Shown here: piece after piece, positions 53,490 through 63,321 of the stretch
Layout: each line of letters begins with the position of its first letter
Numbering within the stretch: position 1 is the first letter of the stretch
Source: Burkholderia territorii
Lineage (GTDB): Bacteria > Pseudomonadota > Gammaproteobacteria > Burkholderiales > Burkholderiaceae
DNA length: 64,000 bases
NCBI RefSeq assembly: GCF_902833055.1
Contig: NZ_CADFEJ010000006.1
Coordinates: forward strand, 186,001 to 250,000
Reading direction: 5' to 3'
Notes under the pieces: model-generated
Seen by the model: the letters and a program-made list of their open reading frames with translations, nothing else
Databases searched by the model: none
Told to the model about the DNA's origin: nothing
Position numbers and translations under genes: made by a program

Positions 53490-54494
53490 ATGGCAAGAAA
53501 GATCACTTATTCGCAGGCGATCAACGAGGCGCTTGCGGAGGAAATGGCGCGCGACGACAGCGTGATCGTGATGGGCGAGGACAATGCGGGCGGCGCGGGC
53601 GCGCCGGGCGAGGACGACGCGTGGGGCGGCGTGCTCGGCGTGACGAAGGGGCTGTTCCACAAGTTTCCGGGCCGCGTGCTCGATACGCCGCTGTCGGAAG
53701 GCGGCTACATCGGCGCGGCGGTCGGTGCGGCCGCGTGCGGAATGCGGCCCGTCGCGGAGCTGATGTTCATCGATTTCATGGGTGTGTGCTTCGATCAGAT
53801 CTTCAACCAGGCCGCGAAATTCCGCTACATGTTCGGCGGCAAGGCCGTGACGCCGGTCGTGATCCGCGCGATGTACGGCGCCGGCCTGCGCGCGGCCGCG
53901 CAGCATTCGCAGATGCTCACGTCGCTGTTTACGCACATCCCCGGGCTGAAGGTCGTGTGCCCGTCGACGCCTTACGACGCGAAGGGGCTGCTGATCCAGT
54001 CGATCCGCGACAACGATCCCGTGATCTTCCTCGAACACAAGCTGCTCTACACGCGCGAAGGCGACGTGCCCGAGGAATCCTATGCGATCCCGTTCGGCGA
54101 GGCGAACGTCGTGCGCGACGGCGACGACGCGACGATCGTCACGTACGGCCGCATGGTGCATCTGGCGACCGACGCGGCCGCCAGGCTCGCGAAGGACGGC
54201 ATCCAGGTCGACGTGATCGACCTGCGCACGACGTCGCCGCTCGACGAGGAAACGATCCTCGAAAGCGCGGAGCGCACCGGGCGCGTCGTGGTGGTCGATG
54301 AAGCGAACCCGCGCTGCTCGATCGCGACCGACATCGCCGCGCTCGTCGCACGGCGCGCGTTCCGGTCGCTCAAGGCGCCGATCGAGCTCGTGACCGCGCC
54401 GCACACGCCCGCACCGTTCGCCGGCGTGCTGGAAGACCTTTACATCCCGTCCGCCGACGCGATCGCGCAGGCGGTTCTGAAGACGAGGAGCTGA
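53490..54494 (+). CDS. acoB: Acetoin dehydrogenase E1 beta subunit
   Basis: 334-residue E1 beta chain (MARKITYSQAINEALAEEMARDDSVIVMGEDNAGG; FHKFPGRVLDTPLSEGGYIGAAVGAA; IDLRTTSPLDEETILES). ATG 53490 follows the same CAGGAGAC ribosome site as acoA; an in-frame start at 53460 would add ten unconserved residues and contain that site. The next gene starts four bases after its stop. Confidence 0.96.
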   Translation: MARKITYSQAINEALAEEMARDDSVIVMGEDNAGGAGAPGEDDAWGGVLGVTKGLFHKFPGRVLDTPLSEGGYIGAAVGAAACGMRPVAELMFIDFMGVCFDQIFNQAAKFRYMFGGKAVTPVVIRAMYGAGLRAAAQHSQMLTSLFTHIPGLKVVCPSTPYDAKGLLIQSIRDNDPVIFLEHKLLYTREGDVPEESYAIPFGEANVVRDGDDATIVTYGRMVHLATDAAARLAKDGIQVDVIDLRTTSPLDEETILESAERTGRVVVVDEANPRCSIATDIAALVARRAFRSLKAPIELVTAPHTPAPFAGVLEDLYIPSADAIAQAVLKTRS

Positions 54495-54498
54495 CACG

Positions 54499-55614
54499 AT
54501 GTCGATTCACATGATCACGATGCCCAAGTGGGGGCTTTCGATGGAGCAGGGGCAGGTCAACGGCTGGCTGAAGGCGGTCGGCGAGCGCGTGACGAAGGGC
54601 GACGAAGTGCTCGACGTCGAGACCGACAAGATTTCGTCGGGCGTCGAGTGCGCGTTCGACGGCACGCTGCGGCGGCAGGTCGCGCAGGAAGGCGAGACGC
54701 TGCCGGTCGGTGCGCTGCTCGGCGTGGTGGCCACGGCCGACGCAAGCGATGCCGACATCGACGCGGCGATCGCCGAATTCCAGCGGGATTTCGTGCCGGC
54801 CGCGGCCGCCGACGACACGGCGGGCCCGCAACCCGAGAAGGCGCAGATCGGCGGACGCACGCTCCGGTTCCTGAAGCTGGGCGACGGTCCGGGCACGCCC
54901 GCGGTGCTGATCCACGGCTTCGGCGGCGACCTGAACAACTGGCTGTTCAACCATGCGGAGCTGGCCGCGCATCGGCCCGTCTGGGCGCTCGACCTGCCCG
55001 GGCACGGCGAGTCCGGCAAGGCGGTCGACACCGGCAGCCTCGACGAGCTGGCCGACGCAGTGCTCGCGCTGCTCGACGCGCAGCATATCGACCGCGCGCA
55101 CCTGATCGGGCATTCGATGGGCGGCGCGGTCGCGATGGCGACGGCGGAGCGCGCGCCGCAACGCGTGGCCTCGCTGACGTTGATCGCGAGCGCCGGGCTC
55201 GGCACCGACATCAATCGCGGCTACATCGACGGCTTCGTCGCCGGCAACAGCCGCAATACGCTGAAGCCGCACCTCGGCGCATTGTTCGCCGACAACGCGC
55301 TCGTCACGCGGCAACTCGTCGAGGATCTCGTCAAGTACAAGCGGCTCGAAGGCGTGCAGGCCGCGCTGGAGAAGATCGCGAATGCCGCGTTCGACGGCGC
55401 GTCGCAGCGGCGCGTGTTCCGCGACCGCGTCGCATCGCTCGCGCCGCGTACGCTCGTGATCTGGGGCGAGCGCGACCAGGTGATTCCGGTGCAGCACGCG
55501 CACGGGTTGCCGGACGGCGTGCGGGTCGAGGTGATCGCCGGCAGCGGCCACATGGTGCAGATGGAGGCGGCTGCCGACGTGAACCGCCTGATCGTCGCGT
55601 TTCTCGGAGACTGA
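54499..55614 (+). CDS. acoC: Acetoin dehydrogenase E2: lipoyl domain fused to alpha/beta hydrolase
   Basis: 371-residue dihydrolipoyl acetyltransferase of the acetoin complex. A lipoyl domain occupies residues 1-80 with lipoyl lysine K44 (VETDKISSG). After a short linker comes an alpha/beta-hydrolase fold from about 115 with nucleophile S206 in GHSMGG and a terminal His in GSGHMVQ. It lacks the catalytic acyltransferase fold of pyruvate dehydrogenase E2, which is characteristic of AcoC proteins of this type. Confidence 0.95.
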   Translation: MSIHMITMPKWGLSMEQGQVNGWLKAVGERVTKGDEVLDVETDKISSGVECAFDGTLRRQVAQEGETLPVGALLGVVATADASDADIDAAIAEFQRDFVPAAAADDTAGPQPEKAQIGGRTLRFLKLGDGPGTPAVLIHGFGGDLNNWLFNHAELAAHRPVWALDLPGHGESGKAVDTGSLDELADAVLALLDAQHIDRAHLIGHSMGGAVAMATAERAPQRVASLTLIASAGLGTDINRGYIDGFVAGNSRNTLKPHLGALFADNALVTRQLVEDLVKYKRLEGVQAALEKIANAAFDGASQRRVFRDRVASLAPRTLVIWGERDQVIPVQHAHGLPDGVRVEVIAGSGHMVQMEAAADVNRLIVAFLGD

Positions 55615-55616
55615 CG

Positions 55617-56582
55617 ATGACCGCCGCGCTCGAACGACCCAGCCTCACCGCACTCGGCCAGCCGGGCGCGCGCAGCCGCGACAAGCTCGCGCGCATTCCG
55701 GTGCGCGTCGAGCCCGCGGCCGGCGCGGCGCTGCCGAAGCCGCCGTGGCTGCGGGCGCGGCCGATGATGAGCGGGGCGGTCGCCGACATGGCGGCCGTGC
55801 TGCGCGATCACCGGCTGCATTCCGTCTGCGAGGAGGCGATGTGCCCGAACATCGGGGAATGCTTCGCGCAGCGCACCGCGACCTTCATGATCATGGGCGG
55901 ACTGTGCACGCGGCGCTGCCCGTTCTGCGACGTCGCGCACGGCCGGCCCGAGCCGCTCGACCCCGACGAACCCGCGCGGCTCGCCGACGCGGTCGCGGCG
56001 CTCGAACTACGCTACGTCGTGATCACGTCGGTCGATCGCGACGATCTGCGCGACGGCGGCGCTGCGCATTTCGCGGCCTGCATCGCGGCGGTGCGCGCGC
56101 GCGTGCGGGGCATCGGCGTCGAGGTGCTGACGCCCGATTTCCGCGGCCGCGTCGCGCGGGCGCTCGATGCGTTCTCGTCGGCGTGGCCGGACGTGTTCAA
56201 TCACAACATCGAGACGGTGCCGTCGCTGTATCGGGCGGCGCGGCCGGGCGCCGACTATCGCGGTTCGCTCGAACTGCTCGCGCAGGCGAAGGCCGCGCGC
56301 CCGACGCTCGTGACGAAATCGGGATTGATGCTCGGGCTCGGCGAGCGCGACGACGAGGTGTGCGACACGCTGCGCGACCTGCGCGCGCACGAGGTCGACG
56401 TGCTGACGCTCGGCCAGTATCTCGCGCCGTCCGCGCATCACCTGCCGGTGCGCCGCTACGTGAGCCCCGAGGCGTTTGCCGCGTGGCGCGACGAGGGGCT
56501 GTCGCTCGGTTTCAGGGAAGTCGTCGCGGGCCCGCTCGTGCGGTCGTCGTATCACGCGGCCGACGTGCTGGAGGACGCGTAG
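55617..56582 (+). CDS. lipA: Lipoyl synthase (aco operon copy)
   Basis: 321-residue radical-SAM lipoyl synthase that inserts two sulfurs into the octanoyl group on lipoyl domains. The auxiliary cluster cysteines are in [12 protein letters not shown], the radical SAM motif is CTRRCPFCD, and the C-terminal RSSYHA is present. It starts two bases after the acoC stop, so the acetoin complex brings its own lipoylation enzyme. A housekeeping lipA is expected elsewhere in the genome. No acoL (E3) follows. Confidence 0.96.
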   Translation: MTAALERPSLTALGQPGARSRDKLARIPVRVEPAAGAALPKPPWLRARPMMSGAVADMAAVLRDHRLHSVCEEAMCPNIGECFAQRTATFMIMGGLCTRRCPFCDVAHGRPEPLDPDEPARLADAVAALELRYVVITSVDRDDLRDGGAAHFAACIAAVRARVRGIGVEVLTPDFRGRVARALDAFSSAWPDVFNHNIETVPSLYRAARPGADYRGSLELLAQAKAARPTLVTKSGLMLGLGERDDEVCDTLRDLRAHEVDVLTLGQYLAPSAHHLPVRRYVSPEAFAAWRDEGLSLGFREVVAGPLVRSSYHAADVLEDA

Positions 56583-56597
56583 GTCGCGCGCCGCGCG

Positions 56598-57953
56598 TCA
56601 GGGCTGCACGGCAAGGTGCGTGCGGCTGACGTGGCGCAGGTAGAGGGCAAGGCCTGCGCCCGCGAGCAACAGGCTGACCATGTTCGCGAACCAGAAGCCG
56701 CGCGCGCCGGTCAGCCATGCGGGCGCGATGCCGCCGACGTCGAAGCCGAGCACGTAGCCGCCGCCGAGCCCGACGCCCCAGAGCGCGACCGCATAGATCA
56801 CGGTCGGCACGATCGCGACCTTGTACGCGCGCAGGACGAAGGCGGACGTGATCTGAAGCGCGTCGAAGAAGTGGTAGCAGGTGACGATCGCGACCAGCGG
56901 CAGCGCGGCGGCGGCCACCGCCGGGTTCGGCGTGTAGGCGCCGACGATCAGCGGACGCAGCGTGAACACGAGCACGCCGTAGGCGGCCGCGATCGCGCAC
57001 GCGAGCATCACGCTGTGCCGGCCGAGCAGGCGCGCCTCGTCCGGGCGGCCGGCGCCGAGCGCGCGTGCCACCAGCGTCGATGCGGCGACGCCGATCGACA
57101 GCGGCGTCATGTACAGCACCGCGCCGATGTTGCCGGCGATCTGGTGGCCGGCCAGCGTCGTCGTGCCGAATTGCGCGATGAAGAGCGCCATGCACGTGTA
57201 CGACGTGACCTCGATCAGGTACGACAGGCCCATCGGCACGCCGAGTTTCAGGATCGCCTTCTGGCGAGCCCACACGGGCCAGCAAAAGCGCGAGAAGATC
57301 GAAAGCGGCGAGAACACGTCGAGCTTCGCGAGCAGCGTGAAGCCGATCAGCGCGAGCGCCCAGTTGATCAGCGTGCTCGCGAGCCCGCAGCCGGGGCCGC
57401 CGAGGGCCGGCACGCCGAAGCCGCCGAAGATGAACCACACGTTGAGCGGAAACTTGAGCAGCAGCGCGCCGACCTGCAGGATCATCGCGAGGCGCGGCTT
57501 GCCGGCCGCGTTGGTCAGCGCGTTGTAGATCCGGAACACGAGGCTCGCCGGGAGGCCATACGACAGGATCCGCAGGTAATCGACGGTGCGCTCGTGCAGC
57601 GCGGGCGGCGCGTGCGCGAGGCGCAGCAGCGGTTCGGGAAAATGCAGCAGCAGGAAGCCGGGCACCGCGAGCATCAGCGCGAGCCACAGCGCCTGGCGGA
57701 CCTCCTCGCCGATTTCGGCGTAGTGTCGCGCACCGTAAAGCTGCCCGGTGATCGGCTGCAGCGCGGACAGAATGCCCGTCATCCCGATGTAGACCGACAC
57801 GTAGATCGACGAACCGAGCCCGAGTGCGGCCAGGTCGATGGCCGAGTAGCGGCCGACCATCGCCGTGTCGATCACGCCGAACGCGATGATCGCGAGCTGG
57901 CCGACGAGCACCGGCCACGCGAGACTGACGATCCGGCGGATGTCGGCGAACAT
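56598..57953 (-). CDS. MATE family efflux transporter
   Basis: 451-residue, 12-TM multidrug/sodium or proton antiporter of the MATE family (DIRRIVSLAWPVLVGQLAIIAFGVIDTAMVGRYSAIDLAALGLGSSIYVSV; GTTTLAGHQIAGNIGAVLYMTPLSIGVAASTLVARALGAGR). The frame is open into the upstream glycosyltransferase gene, but the ATG at 57953 begins the conserved helix. It starts two bases after the stop of that gene, so the two are translationally coupled. It converges on lipA. Confidence 0.93.
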   Translation of the reverse strand: MFADIRRIVSLAWPVLVGQLAIIAFGVIDTAMVGRYSAIDLAALGLGSSIYVSVYIGMTGILSALQPITGQLYGARHYAEIGEEVRQALWLALMLAVPGFLLLHFPEPLLRLAHAPPALHERTVDYLRILSYGLPASLVFRIYNALTNAAGKPRLAMILQVGALLLKFPLNVWFIFGGFGVPALGGPGCGLASTLINWALALIGFTLLAKLDVFSPLSIFSRFCWPVWARQKAILKLGVPMGLSYLIEVTSYTCMALFIAQFGTTTLAGHQIAGNIGAVLYMTPLSIGVAASTLVARALGAGRPDEARLLGRHSVMLACAIAAAYGVLVFTLRPLIVGAYTPNPAVAAAALPLVAIVTCYHFFDALQITSAFVLRAYKVAIVPTVIYAVALWGVGLGGGYVLGFDVGGIAPAWLTGARGFWFANMVSLLLAGAGLALYLRHVSRTHLAVQP

Positions 57954-57955
57954 CG

Positions 57956-59713
57956 TCAATCGACCGTCCGGTGGCGCGGGCCGCGGCGCTTGGCGGGCGT
58001 CGTCGGCCGCTCGATGCGCTCGTACAGGCGGAAGCGTTCGTCGCGGTCGGCGACGCGGCGGCCTTCCCACACGAGGCGCCACACGTATTGCGACATCGCG
58101 CTGGGCTCGCCGAAGTCGGCGCGGTCCTGGCGCAGGATCACGTCGCAGTCGCCCGAGAATTCGAAGTGCATGTCGCCGAAGTACGCGAAGGTCGCGATCT
58201 GCGCGTCGCCGAGCCGCACCGGCGAGATGCACTCGTAGTCCTTCGGCAGATGCGACGCGATCTGTTGCGCGACGTCGCTGTAGGTCCGGCCATAGTTGAC
58301 GATCGGCAGCCACAGCGTCATCAGCAGCACCCACATCAGCGTGGTGCCGGCGCCCGACAGCACGACACTGCGCCACAGCACCTTCGGCTGGCGCGAGATG
58401 CGCCAGCGCGCGAGCAGGCACCAGCATCCGGTGACGATCACCGCGCAGATGAACGACAGGATCTTGAAATGCGGTTCGTAGCCCGGCACGAGGCGCGCGA
58501 GGTTGCGTGCGAGCGGGTGCGGGAAGCCGGTGAGCGACGCGAGCCAGACGAGCCACACGAACGTGCCGAGGATCGTAAAACTCAGCACCGCGAACCAGTC
58601 GAACGCATTGATCGCGCCGCGTTTGAGCGTCGGCAGCGCGAAGGTGGCGAGCACCGCGAGCGGCGGCAACAGCAGCATGTACATGCGGTTCGACTGCTGG
58701 CTCTGCAGGATCACGAGCGCGACGAGCGGCACCACGACCGACAGCGGAATCGCGATATGCGCGCGGCGGCGCATGCCGGCCCAGCTCCACCAGGCCCAGA
58801 TCGCGAGCGGCCACGCGGGCCACGTGAACAGCGGCAGGTTTTTCGCCGCGTAGGCGAGCACCGCGGTCGGCGGGCCCGAGAAGCGCATCAGGCTGCCGTG
58901 GATCCACTGATTGAAGAACCACGCGGCGTCGTCGGGTGCCGCGCGCAGCGCGGCGAGCGGCCACAGCGCGAAGATCGCGGCAGCGAGCGGCAGGCCGATC
59001 AGCGGCAGCCGCAGGTTCCGCATCTCCGGCGTGACGAGCCACAGCGCGGCCGTGCCGGCGAGCAGCGCGACGACGAGCACCGGGTTGCCGGACAGCGCGA
59101 CGAGGCCGATCGCGACACCCCACCAGAGCGCACCCTGCATCGGCTTGTCGATGCCGCGCACGATGCCGTACACGAACATCGCGATCCACGCGAACTGCGC
59201 GAGCTGCGGCGTCGTTTCGTGGCCGCGCTCCGCGAGCCCGAAGCACGCGACGAGGATCAGCAGCGCGCCGTCGGCGAGCGTGCGGCCGTAATCGCGCGGC
59301 TCCGGCTCGCCGCCGAATGCGTATTTGAACGGCTGGACTTCGGCGCGCCGGCCGAGCAGGTAGGCCGCGTACCAGACGAACGCGCACGCGACGCAGAACA
59401 GCACGCCCGTGTCGATGCGCGACGCGTTGCTCGCGTCGACCCACGGCGCCAGCGCGCGGATGGACAGCGCGCCGAGCCAGTAGCCGAGCGGCCCGTCGGT
59501 CGTGATGAACTTGCCGACGAGATTCGGCAGCAGCCAGTCGTGCCAGCTGCCGGTGGCCATCGTCCACATCACGCCGAAACCTGCTGCGTCCTCGTTCTTC
59601 CACGGGTCGCGGCCGAACAGGCCGAACGCCGCGTAGACGAGGCAGAGCGTGAGCAGCAGCCAGCGCGGCAGCGCGCGCGTGGCGGAGGCGGTGAGACGAA
59701 CGACTGGCTTCAT
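57956..59713 (-). CDS. Polytopic membrane glycosyltransferase (GT39/ArnT-like)
   Basis: 585-residue protein with about 12 TM helices. The first loop has the GT-C pattern FGRDPWKNEDAAGFGVMWTMATGSWHDWLLPNLVGKFITTDGPLGYWLGA, placing it with ArnT/PMT-type transferases that use lipid-linked sugars. A soluble C-terminal part of about 100 residues follows the last helix. The acceptor and sugar are unknown. ATG 59713 is chosen; the in-frame start at 59788 adds an Arg-rich leader. Coupled to the MATE gene downstream. Confidence 0.85.
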   Translation of the reverse strand: MKPVVRLTASATRALPRWLLLTLCLVYAAFGLFGRDPWKNEDAAGFGVMWTMATGSWHDWLLPNLVGKFITTDGPLGYWLGALSIRALAPWVDASNASRIDTGVLFCVACAFVWYAAYLLGRRAEVQPFKYAFGGEPEPRDYGRTLADGALLILVACFGLAERGHETTPQLAQFAWIAMFVYGIVRGIDKPMQGALWWGVAIGLVALSGNPVLVVALLAGTAALWLVTPEMRNLRLPLIGLPLAAAIFALWPLAALRAAPDDAAWFFNQWIHGSLMRFSGPPTAVLAYAAKNLPLFTWPAWPLAIWAWWSWAGMRRRAHIAIPLSVVVPLVALVILQSQQSNRMYMLLLPPLAVLATFALPTLKRGAINAFDWFAVLSFTILGTFVWLVWLASLTGFPHPLARNLARLVPGYEPHFKILSFICAVIVTGCWCLLARWRISRQPKVLWRSVVLSGAGTTLMWVLLMTLWLPIVNYGRTYSDVAQQIASHLPKDYECISPVRLGDAQIATFAYFGDMHFEFSGDCDVILRQDRADFGEPSAMSQYVWRLVWEGRRVADRDERFRLYERIERPTTPAKRRGPRHRTVD

Positions 59714-59868
59714 GCAGATGAGCGATTTGTTATGGGCGGCGGCCGGCGCGGTCATGCGCCGACGGCGCGGGATTCGAGCATCCGGCATTGTAGACGCGCC
59801 GGCCGGTGCGCGTCAGATGATTGCCGGGCCGCCTGCCGACCGCACGGCGCTTTCCGGCGAGCGGAGAC

Positions 59869-59895
59869 AAAAAAGGGCAGCCTGGGCTGCCCTTT
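59869..59895 (-). terminator. Terminator of rpmE2
   Basis: GGGCAGCC (59875-59882) / GGCTGCCC (59885-59892), A-run on the left side gives a T-tract on the minus strand. Confidence 0.75.
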
Positions 59896-59938
59896 CGTGC
59901 GGTACCGGTGCGTTGCAACCACCGGAGCGGTGCGAAGC

Positions 59939-60202
59939 TTACTTCGCGACCTTGCCGCTGGCGCGTGCGCCGAACTTGTTCTTGAACTTCTCGACGCGGC
60001 CTGCCGTGTCCATGATCTTTTGCTGACCCGTGTAGAACGAGTGCGATTCCGACGACACTTCGATCTTGGCGAGCGGGTAGGTCTTGCCTTCGTGTTCGAT
60101 GGTTTCACGCGTCTGGATCGTCGAGCGCGTGATGAACTTGAAGCCGTTCGACATGTCTTGGAAGACGACTTCGCGGTAGTCCGGGTGAATGCCAGGTTTC
60201 AT
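59939..60202 (-). CDS. rpmE2: 50S ribosomal protein L31 type B
   Basis: 87-residue L31 of the zinc-free type ([73 protein letters not shown]): no CxxC motif is present. Such paralogues replace zinc-containing L31 under zinc limitation in some bacteria; in Burkholderia this may be the main copy. A CATAAT -10 lies about 125 bases upstream on the minus strand (complement of 60324-60329); a good -35 is not evident. Confidence 0.96.
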   Translation of the reverse strand: MKPGIHPDYREVVFQDMSNGFKFITRSTIQTRETIEHEGKTYPLAKIEVSSESHSFYTGQQKIMDTAGRVEKFKNKFGARASGKVAK

Positions 60203-60359
60203 GATTTTCCTTGGTGAGAGCGGTAGCCAACCCGCCGCTTGCCGTGCCGGACCGCACGCATTTGCACGATTCAGCCGACGTCAAGCCCGGCGCGAGCCAC
60301 TTGCCTAAGGTCGAAAAACGGCGATTATGCCAGAAAATCAGACGGTTGACGAATAATTT

Positions 60360-61193
60360 TCATCGCGCGTCGAGGGCCCCAGTCCGGGCCGGATCCTGCC
60401 GATAGTAGCGGGCGAGCAGCCGGTAGAGCTCCGGAAATTCGGACTCGAACGCGCGCGGCCGCACGAACAGCGCCTCGCTGCACACGGCGAAGAACTCCGA
60501 CGGGTGGTCGGCCGCATACGGATCGATCAGCGAGTCGCGCTCGAAGCGCGCCCATGCGCGCTCCGGCACCGCATCGACGCGCGCGCAGAATTGGTCGTAC
60601 GCGTGCTCGAACACGTCGGCCCACGCCTGCGCGTCGAGGTGCGGCGCATGCCAGCGGCGAAAAAGGGGCGGATACCCGTCGGCCGCGCCATTGACCATGT
60701 CGATCTTGTGCGCGAACTCGTGGATCACGACGTTGTACGCGTCGCGGCCGTCCGTCATCTGCGCGTCTTCCCAGGACAGGATCACCGGGCCGCCTTCCCA
60801 CGCTTCGCCGCTCGCATCCTGCTCGACTTCGTGAACGACGCCGTCCTCGTCCTGCACCGTCTTGCGGATGACGAATTCGCCCGGATACACGACCACGCCG
60901 ACCCAGCCGTCGTACAGCGACAAATCGAGGTTCAGCACGGGCAGGCAAGCCTGCGCGGCGATCGCGACGATCATCTCGTCGGTCAGCTCGAGGCCGTGCG
61001 CGGTCGAGAACGATTTCTTCGCGATGAACAGGCTCGTCAGCTCGCGCAGCCGGGCGAGGTCGGCAGGCGGCAGCGCGTCGAGGAACGGCAGGCGCGCGAC
61101 GGTGTCCTGCCACAGCGTATCCGGAATCGGGTGGCTGCGCAGCGCGCGGTCGCGGCGGCGGTCGTCGAACCAGCGGGTCAGTTTCGAGAGCAT
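60360..61193 (-). CDS. mtfA: MtfA-type zinc peptidase (M90)
   Basis: 277-residue peptidase with HEFAH zinc motif at H158-E159-H162 (NVVIHEFAHKIDMVNGAADG) and a downstream Glu in DHPSEFFAVCSEALF. E. coli MtfA is a cytosolic aminopeptidase linked to Mlc and the glucose phosphotransferase system. No signal peptide. A possible promoter (minus strand TTGAGT, 16 bases, GATTAT) lies just upstream, overlapping the end of the MFS gene. Confidence 0.93.
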   Translation of the reverse strand: MLSKLTRWFDDRRRDRALRSHPIPDTLWQDTVARLPFLDALPPADLARLRELTSLFIAKKSFSTAHGLELTDEMIVAIAAQACLPVLNLDLSLYDGWVGVVVYPGEFVIRKTVQDEDGVVHEVEQDASGEAWEGGPVILSWEDAQMTDGRDAYNVVIHEFAHKIDMVNGAADGYPPLFRRWHAPHLDAQAWADVFEHAYDQFCARVDAVPERAWARFERDSLIDPYAADHPSEFFAVCSEALFVRPRAFESEFPELYRLLARYYRQDPARTGALDAR

Positions 61194-61231
61194 GGAGGCG
61201 GCGCGGGATAATCCAAAGCCTGTCTTTTAAC

Positions 61232-62788
61232 TCAATCGATCTCTTTTTGCCATGCCGCGAAGAGGCCGCCGACGAGCGCGACGCCCGCGAGGAAATAGAA
61301 ACCGTCGAGCGACGCGAGGAACGACGCCTGTTGCGCGACCATCCGCGCGATCGACGCGATCGCGAGGGCGTGCGCTTCGTTCGGCGCATGGCCGGCAGCC
61401 GCGTAGCCGTGCGCGAGCGCGTCGACGGTTTGCTGGAACAGCGGATCGAACACGTTCGCGCGCTCGACGAGCCGCGTCTGATGGACGGCCAGCCGATGCT
61501 GCTCGACGATGATTACCGACGACGTCGCGAACGAGATCGTCAGTTGCCGCACGATGTTCTTGAGCCGGTAGCCGTGCGTGTATTCGTCGATCGCGAAGAT
61601 GCGGAACGTGAGGTTGGCGACCGGCAGCACGATGAACAGCAGCAACAGCCCGCGCAGCAGCAGCGGCACGATCAGCGCCGCTTCGCCGACTTGCGGCGTC
61701 ATTCGCGTCATCCACAGGGCGGCCGTGATCGCGATCGCGAACCCGGGCACGACGAACCATTTCTTGTGCGTGACGCGCTTCGCATGGCGCAGGTAGACGA
61801 ACAGCGCGGTCGCCGAGATCAGCGACATCGTGCCGACCAGTCGCCCGGCATTCTCGACCGGATAGCCGAGGCCGCCTTCGAGCAGGCGGGAAGTGAGATA
61901 GCTGAAGCCCGTCGACTCGTAGTAATAGAACATGTAGAGCAGCAGGCCGACCTGGAAGGTGCGCTCGCGAAACGCGTGCAGCCGCACGAGCGGCGTCGGA
62001 TGGTTCCACTGGTGGTAGGCGAACCATGCGAGCGCGCCGAGGCCCGCGAAGGTCAGCGCGATCAGCATCGGCGAGCCGCTGTAGAGCTGGTAGTGCACCT
62101 GCTGCAGCACGATCTGCAGCGCTCCCTGCGCGAGCGCGAACACGACGTACGGCCAGAAGTGTCCGGAGCCGCGTTCGTCGTCGGGCGTCCTGCCGGAATC
62201 GGGCAGCGTGAGGAGCGCGAGAATCGCGAACGCGATGCCCGCGGGTGCCGTGCACGCGAACAGCGCGCGCCACGTCGAGTGCGCGACGAGCAACCCGCCG
62301 ACGATCGGTGCGAGCGCGCTGCCGAGCAGAATCATGATGAGGAATGCGCGTGTGGCGGGCGGCCGCTCCTGCGGCTTGAAGCTGATCTGGATCAGGATCC
62401 GGCATGCGCCCATCATCGGGCCGATGAAGTAGCCCTGGAAGCCGCGCGCGAACGCGAGCTCGAGCGACGTGTCGGCGAGCGCGGCCGCGATCGCGCCGAA
62501 CGAGAACATCAGCATGCAGCCGGCGACGTAGCGGCGATGCCCGAGGCGATCGACCCACCATTGCTGCTGCAGGATCCCGAGCACGGCCGTGACTGCATAC
62601 GCGCTCGACGACCACACGAGTTCGTCGGGCGATGCATTGATGCCGCCCGCGATGTAGCTCGCGAAGAACGAGAAGGCCGCGTTGTCGAAGTAGTCGATGC
62701 CGGTGACGAGCGCGAGCGCCCACGGGAACAGGTCCGCGCGCAGGTTCGCGCGGCTCCACAGCGGCGGGCGACCGGGCGCGACGTTCAT
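61232..62788 (-). CDS. MFS exporter of the DHA2 (14-TM) type
   Basis: 518-residue major facilitator with about 14 TM helices, of the EmrB/QacA-like drug:proton antiporter family (WVDRLGHRRYVAGCMLMFSFGAIAAAL; GFQGYFIGPMMGACRILIQISF; LGSALAPIVGGLLVAHSTWRALF). Substrate unknown. The start overlaps the stop of a MerR regulator gene by four bases (ATGA), so the exporter is probably controlled by it. Confidence 0.9.
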   Translation of the reverse strand: MNVAPGRPPLWSRANLRADLFPWALALVTGIDYFDNAAFSFFASYIAGGINASPDELVWSSSAYAVTAVLGILQQQWWVDRLGHRRYVAGCMLMFSFGAIAAALADTSLELAFARGFQGYFIGPMMGACRILIQISFKPQERPPATRAFLIMILLGSALAPIVGGLLVAHSTWRALFACTAPAGIAFAILALLTLPDSGRTPDDERGSGHFWPYVVFALAQGALQIVLQQVHYQLYSGSPMLIALTFAGLGALAWFAYHQWNHPTPLVRLHAFRERTFQVGLLLYMFYYYESTGFSYLTSRLLEGGLGYPVENAGRLVGTMSLISATALFVYLRHAKRVTHKKWFVVPGFAIAITAALWMTRMTPQVGEAALIVPLLLRGLLLLFIVLPVANLTFRIFAIDEYTHGYRLKNIVRQLTISFATSSVIIVEQHRLAVHQTRLVERANVFDPLFQQTVDALAHGYAAAGHAPNEAHALAIASIARMVAQQASFLASLDGFYFLAGVALVGGLFAAWQKEID

Positions 62789-63285
62789 TCCCGGTCCTTG
62801 CGCGCGCGCCGCGTGCCGGCTTGCGCTTGCCGCTGCGCGATCAGCTTGTCCGGGTTTTCGCCGGCGAGCCGCCGTTCGATGTAGTCGATGTCGTGCTGCA
62901 GTTCCTTGCGCAGCGCGACGGCCTCCTTCAGCTCACGCTGCACGGCCGCGATCCGCTTGTCGAGCGTGTCGATTTGCCCGGCAAGGCCCGAACGGATGTC
63001 GCGCAACGACGCGTCCGAATACCGACGCCGGCCGTCGCCCGTTTCTTCCAGCGGGCGCTTGAGCATCTCGGTGATGCCGTGTAGCGAAAAGCCGAGTGCG
63101 CGCAGCCGCAGGATGCGGGCGAAGCGCTCGAGATCGGCTTCGTCGTAAAGGCGATAGCGGCCGCCGCTGCGTGACGGCGTGACGAGCCCGCGCTCTTCGT
63201 AATACTTCAGTGTGCGAGGCGTGACGCCGAGCCGCGACGCGGCGTCGCTCACGGTCAGCAGCGAGGGGGAGGCATCGTTCGGCAT
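62785..63285 (-). CDS. MerR family regulator of the adjacent exporter
   Basis: 166-residue MerR regulator: winged helix LTVSDAASRLGVTPRTLKYYEERGLVTPSRSGGRYRLYDEADLERFARILRLRALGFSLHGITEML and a long coiled coil at about residues 85-145. No cysteines, so an organic ligand is more likely than a metal. ATG 63285 is chosen; the in-frame start at 63333 would sit in its own operator. First gene of an MFS operon, with a long dyad over its promoter. Confidence 0.9.
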   Translation of the reverse strand: MPNDASPSLLTVSDAASRLGVTPRTLKYYEERGLVTPSRSGGRYRLYDEADLERFARILRLRALGFSLHGITEMLKRPLEETGDGRRRYSDASLRDIRSGLAGQIDTLDKRIAAVQRELKEAVALRKELQHDIDYIERRLAGENPDKLIAQRQAQAGTRRARKDRE

Positions 63286-63321
63286 CGGAATCGCTGGGCT
63301 TCGGGAGGTGGCAATGGCGCG

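Noticed and set aside
54528-55616. Upstream extension of the lipA frame through acoC
   Set aside because: It reads acoC out of frame; the ATG at 55617, two bases after the acoC stop, begins the real lipoyl synthase.
56598-59603. Open minus-strand frame of about 1,000 codons joining the MATE gene to upstream sequence
   Set aside because: The part upstream of 57953 overlaps the membrane glycosyltransferase in another frame, is Arg/Ala-rich and has no domain; the MATE protein starts naturally at ATG 57953.
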